Notes: generated by a model not told the origin, from the letters alone. Numbered from the stretch's first letter, positions 1-9,469 are shown. The stretch: DNA of 64,000 bases from CALMFQ01 sp964495595 (GCA_964495595.1 CAZBWH010000001.1:26538-90537), one strand, 5' to 3'. Program-made: numbers and translations.

Positions 1-205
1 GGGCGCTGTGGGCATCGACCGGGTGGGCATTGTACATTTTCAGCACCGCCTGGTCGGAAAACCACCAGGCCCAGACATTCATCGCGCTACCGAACAGCAA
101 GGCCAGCAGCATGCCGGTGCGCCCGCCCAGCATGCCACCCACCACGCCGAACAGGGCGACAATGGCCGCCATCAGCAATGCGGTCTTGAACCAGTTGTCA
201 CTCAT
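1..205 (-). CDS. htpX: HtpX membrane zinc metalloprotease, N-terminal fragment
   Basis: This is the first 68 codons of a minus-strand gene that runs off the left edge of the window. The peptide starts [20 protein letters not shown] and continues with a second hydrophobic stretch and [15 protein letters not shown]. That is the typical N-terminus of HtpX, an inner-membrane M48 protease that degrades misfolded membrane proteins under heat or envelope stress. The catalytic HEXXH motif lies outside the window and cannot be checked. The gene is divergent from msbA, with about 275 bases between them. Identification rests on recalled family similarity of the two N-terminal membrane segments. Confidence 0.85.
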   Translation of the reverse strand, partial: MSDNWFKTALLMAAIVALFGVVGGMLGGRTGMLLALLFGSAMNVWAWWFSDQAVLKMYNAHPVDAHSA

Positions 206-278
206 CTGCGGGCTCCAGTCTGTCAATGGGGGGAAATGTTGCCGGATATGATAGCGCGCCCGGCCGATTCCAAGCAGC

Positions 279-341
279 CTGTCGGACTTGAGCGATCGTC
301 GCGGGCCGGGTGGCGCAGCAGATCAGTCTCAAGTCCGACAG
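279..341. repeat. Inverted-repeat element, copy 1 (short form)
   Basis: Two 14-base arms, CTGTCGGACTTGAG (279-292) and CTCAAGTCCGACAG (328-341), are exact reverse complements. They enclose about 35 bases containing GCGATC and GCGCAGCAGATCAG. A longer copy in the same orientation sits at 12405-12500. No T-run follows either arm, so this is not an ordinary rho-independent terminator. It looks like a small non-coding repeat element. Confidence 0.8.
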
Positions 342-349
342 GTGGCCAG

Positions 350-417
350 GCTGCAAGCCGCGTCGGTACTGGCTTGCAGGCAGGGCTGCGCGCCGCTCTG
401 GTATTGGCTCGCAGCCA
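350..417. repeat. GC-rich palindromic repeat, copy A
   Basis: CTGCAAGCC and GGCTTGCAG face each other about 11 bases apart. A second diverged unit ending near TATTGGCTCGCAGCC follows. Related sequence recurs at 24003, 27690, 31423, 44526 and 51465, always between genes. It resembles REP-type intergenic repeats. Confidence 0.65.
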
Positions 418-445
418 TGACGGTATCGTTAGCGGGCGGGACAGG

Positions 446-451
446 TATAAT
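446..451 (+). promoter_or_regulatory. Candidate -10 box for msbA operon
   Basis: A perfect TATAAT lies 29 bases upstream of the msbA start codon. No good -35 hexamer is visible at 16-18 bases spacing, so the promoter may be weak or depend on an activator. The predicted leader is only about 25 bases and has no clear Shine-Dalgarno sequence. Confidence 0.4.
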
Positions 452-480
452 ACCCGGCTTGTTTCACCCCGGCCCCGTTC

Positions 481-2244
481 ATGTCCGATCTTCATCACGG
501 TACCTCCAGCAAAGAGCTGTACCTGCGCCTGCTGCGCTACGCCAGGCCCTACCTCAAGATATTCGCCATTTCGCTGCTCGGCATGATCGTGGCCGCAGCG
601 ACCGAGCCGGCGTTTGCCCGGCTGATGAAGCCGCTGGTCGATGGCAACTTCAGCAAGCAAGCCGGCACCGACCTGATCCTGGTGCCGACGCTGATCGTCG
701 GCCTGTTCCTGCTGCGCGCCGTGGCCAGCTTTGTCAACGATTATGCCTCCAGCTGGCTGTCGTCACGCATCGTGATGGATCTGCGCACCGAAATGTTCGA
801 CCGGCTGCTCAGCCTGCCAGTGCGCTATTTCGACGACCAGCCCTCCGGCGCCCTGCTGTCGCGGGTGGCTTACGATGTCAACAATGTCACCCAGGCCGGG
901 CTCAACATCATCACGGTGGTGGTAAAAGACGGCGTCACCATCATCAGCCTGATGGGGTTGCTGCTGTACACCGACTGGCAACTGACGCTGATCTGCTTCA
1001 CCGCCATCCCGGCGGCCGCGATCAGCATCCGCTACACCGGCAAGCGGCTGCGCGGCCTGTCGCGCGGCCAGCAGCAAGCCATGGCCGACGCGACCCAGGT
1101 GCTGGAAGAAGCGATCAACGGCCAGCGCATCGTCAAGATTTTCGGCGGCCAGGCATATGAAAGCAGCCGGTTTCACACCCTGGCCAACCTGCTGCGGCGC
1201 AATACCGTCAAGCAGGTGGCCGCGAGCTCGATCAACACCGGACTGACCCAGTTGATGGTATCGGTCGCCCTGGCCGTAGTGATCTACTTCGCCAGCGTGC
1301 GCGCCGCCACTGGCGTTTTCACTGCCGGCGATTTTGTCTCGTTCATTACCGCAATGACCATGATGTTCGGCCCGCTCAAGCGCATCACCAGCGTCAACGA
1401 TTCGCTGCAACGTGGCCTGGCCGCCGCCGAATCGGTGTTCACCCTGCTCGACCAGCAGCCGGAAACCGACCAGGGCCGGCAGGCAATCGCCCGCGCCCAA
1501 GGCCAGATCGAGCTGCGCGACGTACAACTGTATTACCAGACCCCCGACCGGCTGGCGCTGAAAGGCATCGACCTGACCATCCAGCCCGGTGAAACCATCG
1601 CCCTGGTCGGCAGCTCGGGCAGCGGCAAGACCACGCTGGTCAACCTGCTGCCGCTGTTCTACCGCCCCACCGGCGGCCAGATCCTGATCGATGGCACCCC
1701 GATCGAAGCCATCCAGCTCGCCAGCCTGCGCGACAACATCTCGCTGGTGTCACAGGAGGTGGTGCTGTTCAACGACACCGTGTCGGCCAACATCGCCTAC
1801 GGCCGGCTGCGCGACACCACCGCAGCAAACATCCGCCAGGCTGCGCAGGATGCGTTTGCGCTGGATTTCATCGAAGCCATGCCGCAGGGTTTTGACACCC
1901 TGATCGGCGAAAAAGGCGTCCGGCTGTCCGGCGGTCAGCGCCAGCGGCTGGCGATTGCGCGGGCGCTGCTGAAGGATTCACCGATCCTGATTCTCGACGA
2001 AGCCACCTCGGCGCTCGACACCCAGTCCGAACGTCAGGTGCAGGCCGCGCTGGAGCGGCTGATGCAAGGCCGCACCACCATTGTCATTGCCCACCGCCTG
2101 TCCACCATCGAAAACGCCGACCGGATCGTGGTGATGAACCACGGCCAAATCGTCGAAATCGGCAGCCACGCCGAGCTGCTGGCGAAAAACGGACATTACG
2201 CACTGCTGCACCGCATGCAGTTCAGGGAGGAAAACGCAGCATGA
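481..2244 (+). CDS. msbA: MsbA lipid A flippase, ABC transporter
   Basis: This 587-residue half-transporter fuses a six-helix ABC membrane domain (about residues 20-320) to an ATPase domain (about 340-580). The usual motifs are visible: Walker A GSSGSGKTT at 377-385, signature LSGGQ at 482-486, Walker B ILILDE near 502-507 and the switch histidine near 538. The length and the motif-rich C-terminus match MsbA, which flips lipid A-core across the inner membrane using ATP. It heads a chain of overlapping glycan genes; its stop overlaps the next start as ATGA. That context fits LPS export. Other ABC exporters share the fold, but the neighbours favour MsbA. Confidence 0.93.
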   Translation: MSDLHHGTSSKELYLRLLRYARPYLKIFAISLLGMIVAAATEPAFARLMKPLVDGNFSKQAGTDLILVPTLIVGLFLLRAVASFVNDYASSWLSSRIVMDLRTEMFDRLLSLPVRYFDDQPSGALLSRVAYDVNNVTQAGLNIITVVVKDGVTIISLMGLLLYTDWQLTLICFTAIPAAAISIRYTGKRLRGLSRGQQQAMADATQVLEEAINGQRIVKIFGGQAYESSRFHTLANLLRRNTVKQVAASSINTGLTQLMVSVALAVVIYFASVRAATGVFTAGDFVSFITAMTMMFGPLKRITSVNDSLQRGLAAAESVFTLLDQQPETDQGRQAIARAQGQIELRDVQLYYQTPDRLALKGIDLTIQPGETIALVGSSGSGKTTLVNLLPLFYRPTGGQILIDGTPIEAIQLASLRDNISLVSQEVVLFNDTVSANIAYGRLRDTTAANIRQAAQDAFALDFIEAMPQGFDTLIGEKGVRLSGGQRQRLAIARALLKDSPILILDEATSALDTQSERQVQAALERLMQGRTTIVIAHRLSTIENADRIVVMNHGQIVEIGSHAELLAKNGHYALLHRMQFREENAA

Positions 2245-3338
2245 GCCGCAAACTGACCATTTTGCATACCGAATCGTCGTGTGGCTGGGGCGGCCAGGAA
2301 ATCCGCATCCTCACCGAAATGGCCGGCATGAATGCGCGTGGCCACCATACCATCCTGATCTGCCCGGCCGAATCGAACATTTTCCGCGAAGGCAAGAAAC
2401 GCGGCCTGGAAACCTACGCACTGCCGGTAGCGAAAAAACGCCTGCGCGGCGCGCTGGCACTGCGCAAATGGCTGGGCAAGCACACGGTGGACGTGATCAA
2501 CACCCACAGCTCGACCGACTCATGGCTCGCTGCCGTTGCCTGCCAGACCCTCTCCAAGGCGCCACCGATCGTGCGCACCCGCCACGTCTCGGCGCCGATC
2601 AACAACAAGCATTCCACCCGCTGGCTGTACCAGACCGCTACCCGCTTCATCGTCACCACCGGCGAACGGCTGAAGGAAACGCTGGTGCGCGACAATGGCT
2701 TTGACGCCAGCCGCATCGAATCCGTCACCACCGGCATCGACACCCGCCGCTTCGTGCCGGGCGACAAGCAGGCCGCCCGCCGGCAACTGGGGCTGCCGGA
2801 ACACGGCCCGGTCATCGGCATCGTCGCCACCCTGCGCAGCTGGAAAGGCCACCGCTACCTGCTGAACGCCTTCGCCGCCCTGGCTGACCAGGCCGCACAT
2901 CTGGTCATCGTCGGCCACGGCCCGCAGCACGAGGCGCTCCAGCAGCAGATTGTCCAGCTGGGACTGCAGCAGCGAGTGACCATGCCCGGCAACCAGGATA
3001 ATGTCGTGCCGTGGCTGCAGGCGCTGGACATCTTTGCCCTGCCGTCCTACGCCAACGAAGGCGTACCGCAGGCCATGCTGCAGGCCATGCTGGTCGGGCT
3101 GCCGATCATCACCACTCCGGTGGGCAGCATTACCGAAGCGATCGAACACCAGGCCAACGGGCTGATCGTGGCGCCGGAAAACAGCGCCGCGTTGCAGGCC
3201 GCGCTGGAACGTCTGCTGGCCGCTCCGGACTACGCCCGCCAACTGGGCGACGCCGCCCGCCAGACCGCGCTCGCCCGCTACAGCATGGATGCCATGCTGG
3301 ACAAGATGGAACGCATTTTCCTCCACCAGACCGCCTGA
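2241..3338 (+). CDS. Glycosyltransferase family 4, LPS-type
   Basis: This 365-residue GT-B enzyme overlaps msbA by four bases. The N-terminal domain opens with LTILHTESSCGWGGQE, a glycine-rich acceptor-side loop. The C-terminal nucleotide-sugar domain has GIVATLRSWKGHRYLL and, near residue 273, EGVPQAMLQAML. The classical EX7E motif keeps its first glutamate (E273), but the second position is glutamine (Q281). I recall that variation from LPS-type GT4 enzymes, so activity is not excluded. It probably adds a sugar to the LPS core or O-chain on the cytoplasmic face. Donor and acceptor cannot be inferred. Confidence 0.85.
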   Translation: MSRKLTILHTESSCGWGGQEIRILTEMAGMNARGHHTILICPAESNIFREGKKRGLETYALPVAKKRLRGALALRKWLGKHTVDVINTHSSTDSWLAAVACQTLSKAPPIVRTRHVSAPINNKHSTRWLYQTATRFIVTTGERLKETLVRDNGFDASRIESVTTGIDTRRFVPGDKQAARRQLGLPEHGPVIGIVATLRSWKGHRYLLNAFAALADQAAHLVIVGHGPQHEALQQQIVQLGLQQRVTMPGNQDNVVPWLQALDIFALPSYANEGVPQAMLQAMLVGLPIITTPVGSITEAIEHQANGLIVAPENSAALQAALERLLAAPDYARQLGDAARQTALARYSMDAMLDKMERIFLHQTA

Positions 3339-3369
3339 TTGCCGCCCACTGCCCACCCGTTCTGAGCCG

Positions 3370-4704
3370 ATGCCTTCATTCTCCCGCCTTGCCGGCCTGC
3401 TGCTCATCCTGACCTCAGCGCTGAACCTGATCTGGCCCAAGCTGCACAGCATCGCGCTGCGCAACAGCCTGCTGGCCGTGCTGCTGCTTACCGGCCTCTG
3501 GCTTTACCGCCGGCTGGCCCGTGGCGGCCTGCCCCTGAGGCAGCTCAGGCTGCCGGTGTGGTTGTACCTGCTGCTCAGCGGCTGGCTGCTGGCCACGGTC
3601 ACACTGGCCGACGACCCGCTCAATTCGCTCACCCAGTATCGCGGGGAATGGCTAATGGGCGCGGTAGCGCTTGCCATCGGCCTGTTGCTGGCCACGCTCG
3701 CCCGCAGCGGACGGCTGACCGGGCTGACGCCGCAAGCACTCATCATCGCCATTACGCTGGGGCTGGCCTTGCCAGTGCTGGGACTGATCGGACTGAACCT
3801 GCTGGACGTATTCGCCGGCCAGCCACTGGCGCTGGGCGAGGCGCCGGGTTACGGCCGCACCTCGCTCAGCTATTCACACAACATCCTGTTCGGCTTCTTG
3901 CTGGCCGATGCCGTGGCTCGCTGCAGCGGCAAGCCACGCCTGCTACCGTTGCCAGCGGCCGCGCTGCTCGCCGCACTTGCGCTGTCGCTGTTTGCCACCT
4001 ATCTGCTCAACACCCGCAACGGCACCCTCTGCGTGCTACTGATGATCCTGCTGGCCGTGGGACTGATCGTCTGGCAACAGCGCCAGCGCATCCGGCCGGC
4101 CTGGCTGCTGGGTGCCTTGCTGCTGGCCGGCGCGCTGACCGCCTTTATCCGGCTGGCGTATCAGGCCGACCAGCGCTGGGCAACGTTTCGCGAATCGACC
4201 CAGCTTGCGCTGGACACGCAAACCCACCGCGCCTGGCTGTACCCCGACATGCCCCGGCCACTGATGCGCAATGGCCAGCCGGTGGATGAATCAGCGTACA
4301 TGCGGCTGGCGTGGTTCAAGGAAGGCGCGCTGGCCATCCTCGACTACCCGCTGGGAGTCGGCTTCGGCCGCAATGCCTACGGCCACGCGATGCAGCGCAA
4401 GTACGGCATCAAGGGGGGGCACAGCCACAGCAGCCTGATCGACTTCACCCTCAGCGGCGGCATTCCCGGCATCCTGCTGTGGCTGGCACTGTCGGCCGCA
4501 CTGATCCGGCTGGGCTGGCAGGCGTTCATCCAGCGCTCGGACAGCGCCGGCATCGTCCTGAGCCTGTTCGTGGCCGGCACCCTGCTACGCATGCTGATCG
4601 ACAGCAACCTGCGCGATCACGGCCTGGAGCAAACCCTGTTCCTGTACGCCCTGCTGGCCACCCTGGCCCTGGCCCGCCGCCCCCCCCCCCCATCGCCAAC
4701 ATGA
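3370..4704 (+). CDS. O-antigen ligase/polymerase-like membrane protein
   Basis: This 444-residue protein is mostly hydrophobic, with about ten to twelve predicted membrane segments and one long periplasmic stretch (about residues 255-345). The stretch is followed by KGGHSHSSLIDF, with H351 and H353, which fits the Wzy_C/WaaL family. Such enzymes join polymerised O-chain to lipid A-core, or polymerise repeats, in the periplasm. I chose the ATG at 3370 because the longer reading starts inside the previous gene. The final codons read through a run of 12 C residues (4680-4691), and the stop overlaps the next ATG. Ligase and polymerase cannot be told apart from sequence alone. Confidence 0.8.
   Translation: MPSFSRLAGLLLILTSALNLIWPKLHSIALRNSLLAVLLLTGLWLYRRLARGGLPLRQLRLPVWLYLLLSGWLLATVTLADDPLNSLTQYRGEWLMGAVALAIGLLLATLARSGRLTGLTPQALIIAITLGLALPVLGLIGLNLLDVFAGQPLALGEAPGYGRTSLSYSHNILFGFLLADAVARCSGKPRLLPLPAAALLAALALSLFATYLLNTRNGTLCVLLMILLAVGLIVWQQRQRIRPAWLLGALLLAGALTAFIRLAYQADQRWATFRESTQLALDTQTHRAWLYPDMPRPLMRNGQPVDESAYMRLAWFKEGALAILDYPLGVGFGRNAYGHAMQRKYGIKGGHSHSSLIDFTLSGGIPGILLWLALSAALIRLGWQAFIQRSDSAGIVLSLFVAGTLLRMLIDSNLRDHGLEQTLFLYALLATLALARRPPPPSPT
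4680..4691 (+). repeat. Poly-C tract of 12 at the end of the ligase-like gene
   Basis: Twelve consecutive C residues encode the Pro-rich tail of the ligase-like protein, ten bases before the next gene's ATG. A change in tract length would shift the frame over the last codons and uncouple the ATGA stop-start overlap. It is a candidate slipped-strand hotspot or a sequencing-error hotspot. Confidence 0.8.
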
Positions 4705-5699
4705 CCACCCGCATCCTGATCATCAATGTCTGCCGCATCGGCGACACACTGCTGGGCACCCCGCTGATTACCGCGCTGCGCGCCCATTTCGGCCCCGAGC
4801 TGGAGCTGACCTGCCTTGCCCATCCAGAGCGGGTCGAACTGCTGCAGGGCCTGCCGCAGATCGACCACCTGGGCAGCATCAACAAGCGCAGCGCCCTGCT
4901 GCGCGGACGGCTGGGAGGCAAACGCTACGATTACGCACTGGTGCACGGCTACGACCGGGCACTGCTGCGCTACGCGCTGCGGGTGGCCGAACGGGTGATC
5001 GGCTTTGACCAGCCCGACCCGCAACTGAACGGCCGGCTGTACCGCGCCGTGCGCAACCCCAAGCCGGACGGCCCACACGCAGTCGACGTGCATACCCCGT
5101 TCCTGGCTGAGCTGGGTGTTCCGGTCCGGTCGCGCCGGCTGCTGTATCAGGTCAGCCCGACCGAAGCCGACTGGGCGGCGACGATGCTGCAGCCGCTGGC
5201 CGGCCGGGGCCCGCTGATTGCCATGGTCGTGCGCAGCTTTCCCACCAAGCCCTTCCGCGACTGGCCGATCGATTGTTTCGTTGCGGCGGCGCAGGGGATT
5301 CAGGCCCGCTACCCGCAAGCGCATTTCATCCTGCTGGGGGGCGACGCGCTGGCCGACGCAGTGGCCGCATTCGCGCAGGCGCTGCCCGGCCGCTTCACCT
5401 CGTTTGCCGGCAAGCTCAGCCTGCGCCAGACCGCAGCGGTTCTGGCCCGGATGCAGCTCTACATCGGCGTCGACACCGGCCCCACCCATCTGGCCGGCGC
5501 GCTGCAGGTGCCCATGGTGGCGCTCTACCACTGCCTGAGTCCGGCCCGCGCCTTTGCCCCGCTGGAACATCCTGCACTACGCACCCTGCAGCTCCCCACC
5601 CCGCCCGAAGGCTGCAGCACCGCGCTCAGCCTGCGCGACATCCCGCCGTCGGCAGTGGTTGCCGCTGCCACCGAGCTACTGGCATGCGCATCCTGCTGA
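4701..5699 (+). CDS. Glycosyltransferase family 9, heptosyltransferase-like
   Basis: This 332-residue protein begins RILIINVCRIGDTLLGTPLI, the N-terminal signature of ADP-heptose:LPS heptosyltransferases. Near the C-terminus it carries YIGVDTGPTHLAGALQVPMV, the conserved nucleotide-sugar site with the D-TGP-H pattern. The start overlaps the preceding stop as ATGA, so translation is probably coupled. It most likely transfers a heptose or related sugar to the LPS core. The assignment to WaaC, WaaF, WaaQ or another branch is not possible here. A second GT9 enzyme closes the cluster at 11373. Confidence 0.88.
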   Translation: MTTRILIINVCRIGDTLLGTPLITALRAHFGPELELTCLAHPERVELLQGLPQIDHLGSINKRSALLRGRLGGKRYDYALVHGYDRALLRYALRVAERVIGFDQPDPQLNGRLYRAVRNPKPDGPHAVDVHTPFLAELGVPVRSRRLLYQVSPTEADWAATMLQPLAGRGPLIAMVVRSFPTKPFRDWPIDCFVAAAQGIQARYPQAHFILLGGDALADAVAAFAQALPGRFTSFAGKLSLRQTAAVLARMQLYIGVDTGPTHLAGALQVPMVALYHCLSPARAFAPLEHPALRTLQLPTPPEGCSTALSLRDIPPSAVVAAATELLACASC

Positions 5700-6718
5700 G
5701 CTATTACTTCGGCCCCAACGCCATCCCGCTGGGCAGTTCGCTCGCCAGCGCCCTGCAGGCCCTGGGGCACGAGGTGATTCCGTTTCACAGCGAACGCGAA
5801 CACTCGCTGCAACGCCACGGCATCAAATGGCTGCTGCGGCTGGGGCGTGCGCTGCGGCTGCCTGCCGGCCGACTGGCACACACCCGCTGGAGCAATCTGG
5901 CTTGGCGCAGCCAGTTGCTGGAACAGGCCGTCAGCCTGCATCGCCCGGACATGATCTGGGTGATCCGTGGCAATGGCTTTACCCCCGGCCTGCTGTCACA
6001 GCTCAAGGCCCGTTACGGCGTGCGCCACACGCTCGGCTGGTGGGTCAAATCGCCGCGTGACAATCCGGACGAAATGCGCAACGACCGGCTGGAATACGAC
6101 GCCTTCGCCTGCATCTACCCCGGTCAGGCCGATCCGGAACGGGGTATTCATTGGGTGTCGGCACTGGCCCGCGAGCCCGGTCTGTACCACCCGCCGGCCA
6201 GCCCGCAGCCGGTGCGCTACCCGATCCTGCTGGTAGGCCGCTGGAGCCCGCGCCGCCAGGCCATTGCCGAGCAGCTGGCCGACCTGCCACTCACCATCGT
6301 CGGCCCCGGCTGGCGGGGCAAAAACCGTCGCAAGCCAGCGATGCTGGCCCGGCTGGGGCCACGCGAACTGTGGGGGCAGGCGCTGCTGACCGCCTACCAC
6401 CAAAGTGCCATCGTGCTCAACATTACCGTCTGGGATCCGCAGCAGATTCCGGCACTCAACCTGCGGGTCACCGACGTGCCAGCCTGCGGCAGCTTCCTGC
6501 TGACCGATGCCTCGCCGGAACTGGACGCCCTGTTTCCAGCCGGTGACGGCCCGGTAAGCTGGCGCGATGCCGGCGAGCTGCGCCAGTTGCTGCAGCATTA
6601 CCTCGACCATCCCGACCAACGCCAGGCCAGGGCGAACCTGACCCGGAGCGCCGTCGAACGCCTGCCCACCTACCAGGACACCGCCCGCCGCCTGATGGAG
6701 TTGCTCAAGCATGACTAA
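5684..6718 (+). CDS. CgeB-like glycosyltransferase
   Basis: This 344-residue protein begins MRILLSYYFGPNAIPLGSSL. A C-terminal glycosyltransferase-like half contains NITVWDPQQIPALNLRVTDV followed by CGSFLLTD. That resembles the glycosyl transferase 1_2 domain of CgeB-type proteins, where NxR and a G-x-FLLTD turn bind the nucleotide sugar. It overlaps the upstream GT9 gene by 16 bases and the next gene by 8, so it belongs to the same transcript. Its sugar specificity is unknown. The family call is moderately confident; a role in LPS or another surface glycan follows from position. Confidence 0.7.
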   Translation: MRILLSYYFGPNAIPLGSSLASALQALGHEVIPFHSEREHSLQRHGIKWLLRLGRALRLPAGRLAHTRWSNLAWRSQLLEQAVSLHRPDMIWVIRGNGFTPGLLSQLKARYGVRHTLGWWVKSPRDNPDEMRNDRLEYDAFACIYPGQADPERGIHWVSALAREPGLYHPPASPQPVRYPILLVGRWSPRRQAIAEQLADLPLTIVGPGWRGKNRRKPAMLARLGPRELWGQALLTAYHQSAIVLNITVWDPQQIPALNLRVTDVPACGSFLLTDASPELDALFPAGDGPVSWRDAGELRQLLQHYLDHPDQRQARANLTRSAVERLPTYQDTARRLMELLKHD

Positions 6719-7577
6719 ACCGCTGATCAGCATTCTGATCCCTGCCTGCAACCACGCCGACTACATCGGCCAGACACTGGACAGCATTGAGGCGCAGCAG
6801 CGCCAGGACCTGGAAGTCATCGTCATCGACGACGGCTCGCGCGACGCCACCTACCAGACCGCCCTGGCCCGCGCCGACCGCTTTGCGCTGCCGATCAGTG
6901 TGCATACCCAGCCCAATCAGGGCATCTGCCGCACTCTCGACCGGGCGCTGACCCTGGCGCGTGGCGAATGGATCGCGGTAATCGCCTCGGACGACTGGCT
7001 GCTGCCCGACCGCTTCACCGCACAACTGGACTGGATCGCCCGCCACCCGGACACGCAACTGGTCTACGCCAACGGGCTGCGTTTCGAAGATGGCAAGCCA
7101 CGCGGCCGCATCCACAGCCCGGCGGTGATCGCCCAGCTCGATCTACCGCTACCGGCCTTGCGTGAATTGCTCGCCAGCAAGACCAGCAAATGGTTCATCC
7201 AGTCCGGCCTGTTCCGGCGCTCGCTGCTGCAGGCGCTGGACCCGTTCGACGACGGCACCGGCCTGGACGACTGGCCGCTGAACATCCGGCTGTTCAACCA
7301 CTTCAGCCACCGCAGCCAGTATCACTACGTCGACGCCGACGTGGTCGCCTACCGCCAGCACGCCGGCAACTCGTTCCGCAACGTGGCCGCCCAGACCCAG
7401 CGCAAGCTGAACGTGCTCAACCGCTACTGTCCCGCCCACCTGAAAGACGCCGCACTGGCCGATGCCTGCTGGGAAGGCGGCAAGTCGCTGCTGCTGGAAA
7501 GCCTGCGCCTGCGCCCGGCACTACACCCCGTCCTCCGCCTCTGCGCCCGCCTGATCGGCGCGGCATTGAAACGCTGA
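6711..7577 (+). CDS. Glycosyltransferase family 2
   Basis: This 288-residue protein has a GT-A fold. It begins with PLISILIPACNHADYIGQTL, then the nucleotide-binding VIVIDDGSRDAT and the acceptor-proximal IASDDWLLPDR, where DD supplies the metal-binding DXD-like pair. A C-terminal tail of about 90 residues is rich in Arg and Leu. It has no membrane anchor, so it probably works on the cytoplasmic face of the inner membrane. The start overlaps the preceding gene by eight bases. It is likely one of the sugar transferases of the surface glycan made by this operon; its substrate is unknown. Confidence 0.87.
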   Translation: MTKPLISILIPACNHADYIGQTLDSIEAQQRQDLEVIVIDDGSRDATYQTALARADRFALPISVHTQPNQGICRTLDRALTLARGEWIAVIASDDWLLPDRFTAQLDWIARHPDTQLVYANGLRFEDGKPRGRIHSPAVIAQLDLPLPALRELLASKTSKWFIQSGLFRRSLLQALDPFDDGTGLDDWPLNIRLFNHFSHRSQYHYVDADVVAYRQHAGNSFRNVAAQTQRKLNVLNRYCPAHLKDAALADACWEGGKSLLLESLRLRPALHPVLRLCARLIGAALKR

Positions 7578-7582
7578 CCGCC

Positions 7583-9469
7583 ATGCCCTTCCGTCACGAC
7601 ATCAACACCCTGCGCGCCCTGTCGGTGCTGCTGGTCACCCTGTACCATTTCGGCATTCCCGGCGCCGGCAGCGGGCTGATCGGCGTCGACCTGTTCTTCG
7701 TCATCTCCGGCTATCTGATGACGCAAATCCTGCTGTCGCCCAAGTCACCCGGCTACGGAGCTTTCCTGCTGGCCCGCAGCCGCCGCATCCTGCCGGCGCT
7801 GATCGCGTTGTGCCTGATCCTGCTGGTACTGGGCTGGTTCACCCTCTACCCACCAGCCTACGCCAAGCTGGCCAAGCACGCCGGCACCTCGCTGCTGTTC
7901 ATCTCCAATTTCGTCTACAACAACGAAGCGGGTTACTTCGACCTGTCTGCCAGCCGCAAATGGCTGCTGCACACCTGGTCGCTGTCGGTCGAGTGGCAGT
8001 TCTACCTGCTCTATCCCGCGCTGCTCAAGCTACTGCACCGCCCCGGTCGCCCCTGGCTGCTGCCTGCGGGACTGGGCCTGCTGGGTGCCGCATCGGCAGC
8101 GGGCATGCTGATCTGGGATCCTTACAAGCCCAACGCCGAGTTCTACCTGTTGCCGTGGCGCGCCTGGGAAATGCTGGCTGGCGCGCTGGCCTATTTTTGC
8201 CACCAGCGCTGGCAACTGGCGGGGCGGCCATGGCATGGTGCGCAATACCTGCTGCTGGCCGGCTGTGTTGCCGCAGGTGCCTGGCTGCCACATGCCAACT
8301 GGCCCAACGGCTTCACACTGCTGCCGGTCACGCTGGCGGCCGCTTTCATCGCCATCGGCCAACCGGCGCTGGCGGCACCGCGCTGGCTGGGCAGGATCGG
8401 CGATTGGTCGTATTCGATCTACCTGTGGCACTGGCCGGTTTGGGTCTGGCTCAACCAGCAATCCGACAGCCTGCCGCTGACCGTTCGCCTTGGCGGCATC
8501 GCGGCCTCGATCCTGCTCGGTGCAGCCTCGTTTCACCTGGTCGAAACACCGTTCCGCAAGCAATTGCGGCTGAAGCGGCCAATGTGGCTGGCAATGGCCG
8601 CCGGGATTGCCACCTGCCTGCTGGTGATCCGGCTGGATGGCATGTACTGGTTGCGCTACCCGGCGCAATGGCACACGGTGGCACGACACTGGTTCGCTTT
8701 TGAAAGCGATTACCAAAAAGTGCTCAAGCCGTACTACCAGGCAGACAGCTGTTTTCTGGGCAACGACTGGCTCAGGCACCCACGCCCGGCCTTCTGCACC
8801 CAGGAAAGCGCCAGCATCCTGCTCGCCGGCGACAGCCACGCCGCTCATTTGTGGTGGGGTTTGTCGCGCCGGCTGCCAGCCGGCTCGCTCGACCACCTGG
8901 CCGCTCCCGGATGCGAACCGATCAGTTACCCAGCCCAGGATCGCAAATGCCTGACAGCCGGTCAGGCCCTGCGCGAGCGGCTGAGCCAGCACCGTTACCA
9001 AACCGTCATTCTGGCTGGCTACTGGTACCACACCCTGCAACAGATATCCTGGCCGCAATTGGACGCCGAACTGGCTCGCTGGAAGCGGGATTTTCCGCAC
9101 ACCACCTTCCTGCTGGTCGGCAGCGTACCGATCCACGCCCCTTCGCTGCCGGACAACCTGGCCCGCGAGGTCCTGCAGACCGGCTCCGCATCCGCCCGCA
9201 GCCCGCAAGGCATCCGCCGCGAAAGCTACACCCACAACCAGCAACTGGCGCAACTGGCCGCCCGGCACGGCATGCACTTCTTCGACCCGGTAGCGGCGCT
9301 GTGCAACGCGCAAGGCTGCCTGCGGCTAACCCAACGCCCGCAGCCCGCCGTGCAATGGGATTACGGCCACCTGACCGCCGAAGGGTCCGAACTGATCGCC
9401 GCCGGACTGGTCCCGGCCCTACAGGCCATTTCCCGGCAACCGATAGGCATCAATGATTCCGACCGCTGA
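7583..9469 (+). CDS. OafA-type acyltransferase with SGNH domain, first of two
   Basis: This 628-residue protein has an N-terminal acyltransferase 3 membrane domain (about residues 1-350). Visible signs are the early conserved RALSVLLVTLYHF, GVDLFFVISGYLMT and a membrane-rich core ending in FHLVETPFRK. A periplasmic SGNH-hydrolase-like domain follows, with GDSHAAHLW around S418 and the C-terminal block YGHLTAEGSELIA supplying the probable His. AT3-SGNH fusions O-acetylate LPS O-chains or related glycans. I chose the ATG at 7583 because the longer reading covers the previous gene. The gene overlaps the next, also an AT3-SGNH protein, by 17 bases. Confidence 0.88.
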   Translation: MPFRHDINTLRALSVLLVTLYHFGIPGAGSGLIGVDLFFVISGYLMTQILLSPKSPGYGAFLLARSRRILPALIALCLILLVLGWFTLYPPAYAKLAKHAGTSLLFISNFVYNNEAGYFDLSASRKWLLHTWSLSVEWQFYLLYPALLKLLHRPGRPWLLPAGLGLLGAASAAGMLIWDPYKPNAEFYLLPWRAWEMLAGALAYFCHQRWQLAGRPWHGAQYLLLAGCVAAGAWLPHANWPNGFTLLPVTLAAAFIAIGQPALAAPRWLGRIGDWSYSIYLWHWPVWVWLNQQSDSLPLTVRLGGIAASILLGAASFHLVETPFRKQLRLKRPMWLAMAAGIATCLLVIRLDGMYWLRYPAQWHTVARHWFAFESDYQKVLKPYYQADSCFLGNDWLRHPRPAFCTQESASILLAGDSHAAHLWWGLSRRLPAGSLDHLAAPGCEPISYPAQDRKCLTAGQALRERLSQHRYQTVILAGYWYHTLQQISWPQLDAELARWKRDFPHTTFLLVGSVPIHAPSLPDNLAREVLQTGSASARSPQGIRRESYTHNQQLAQLAARHGMHFFDPVAALCNAQGCLRLTQRPQPAVQWDYGHLTAEGSELIAAGLVPALQAISRQPIGINDSDR

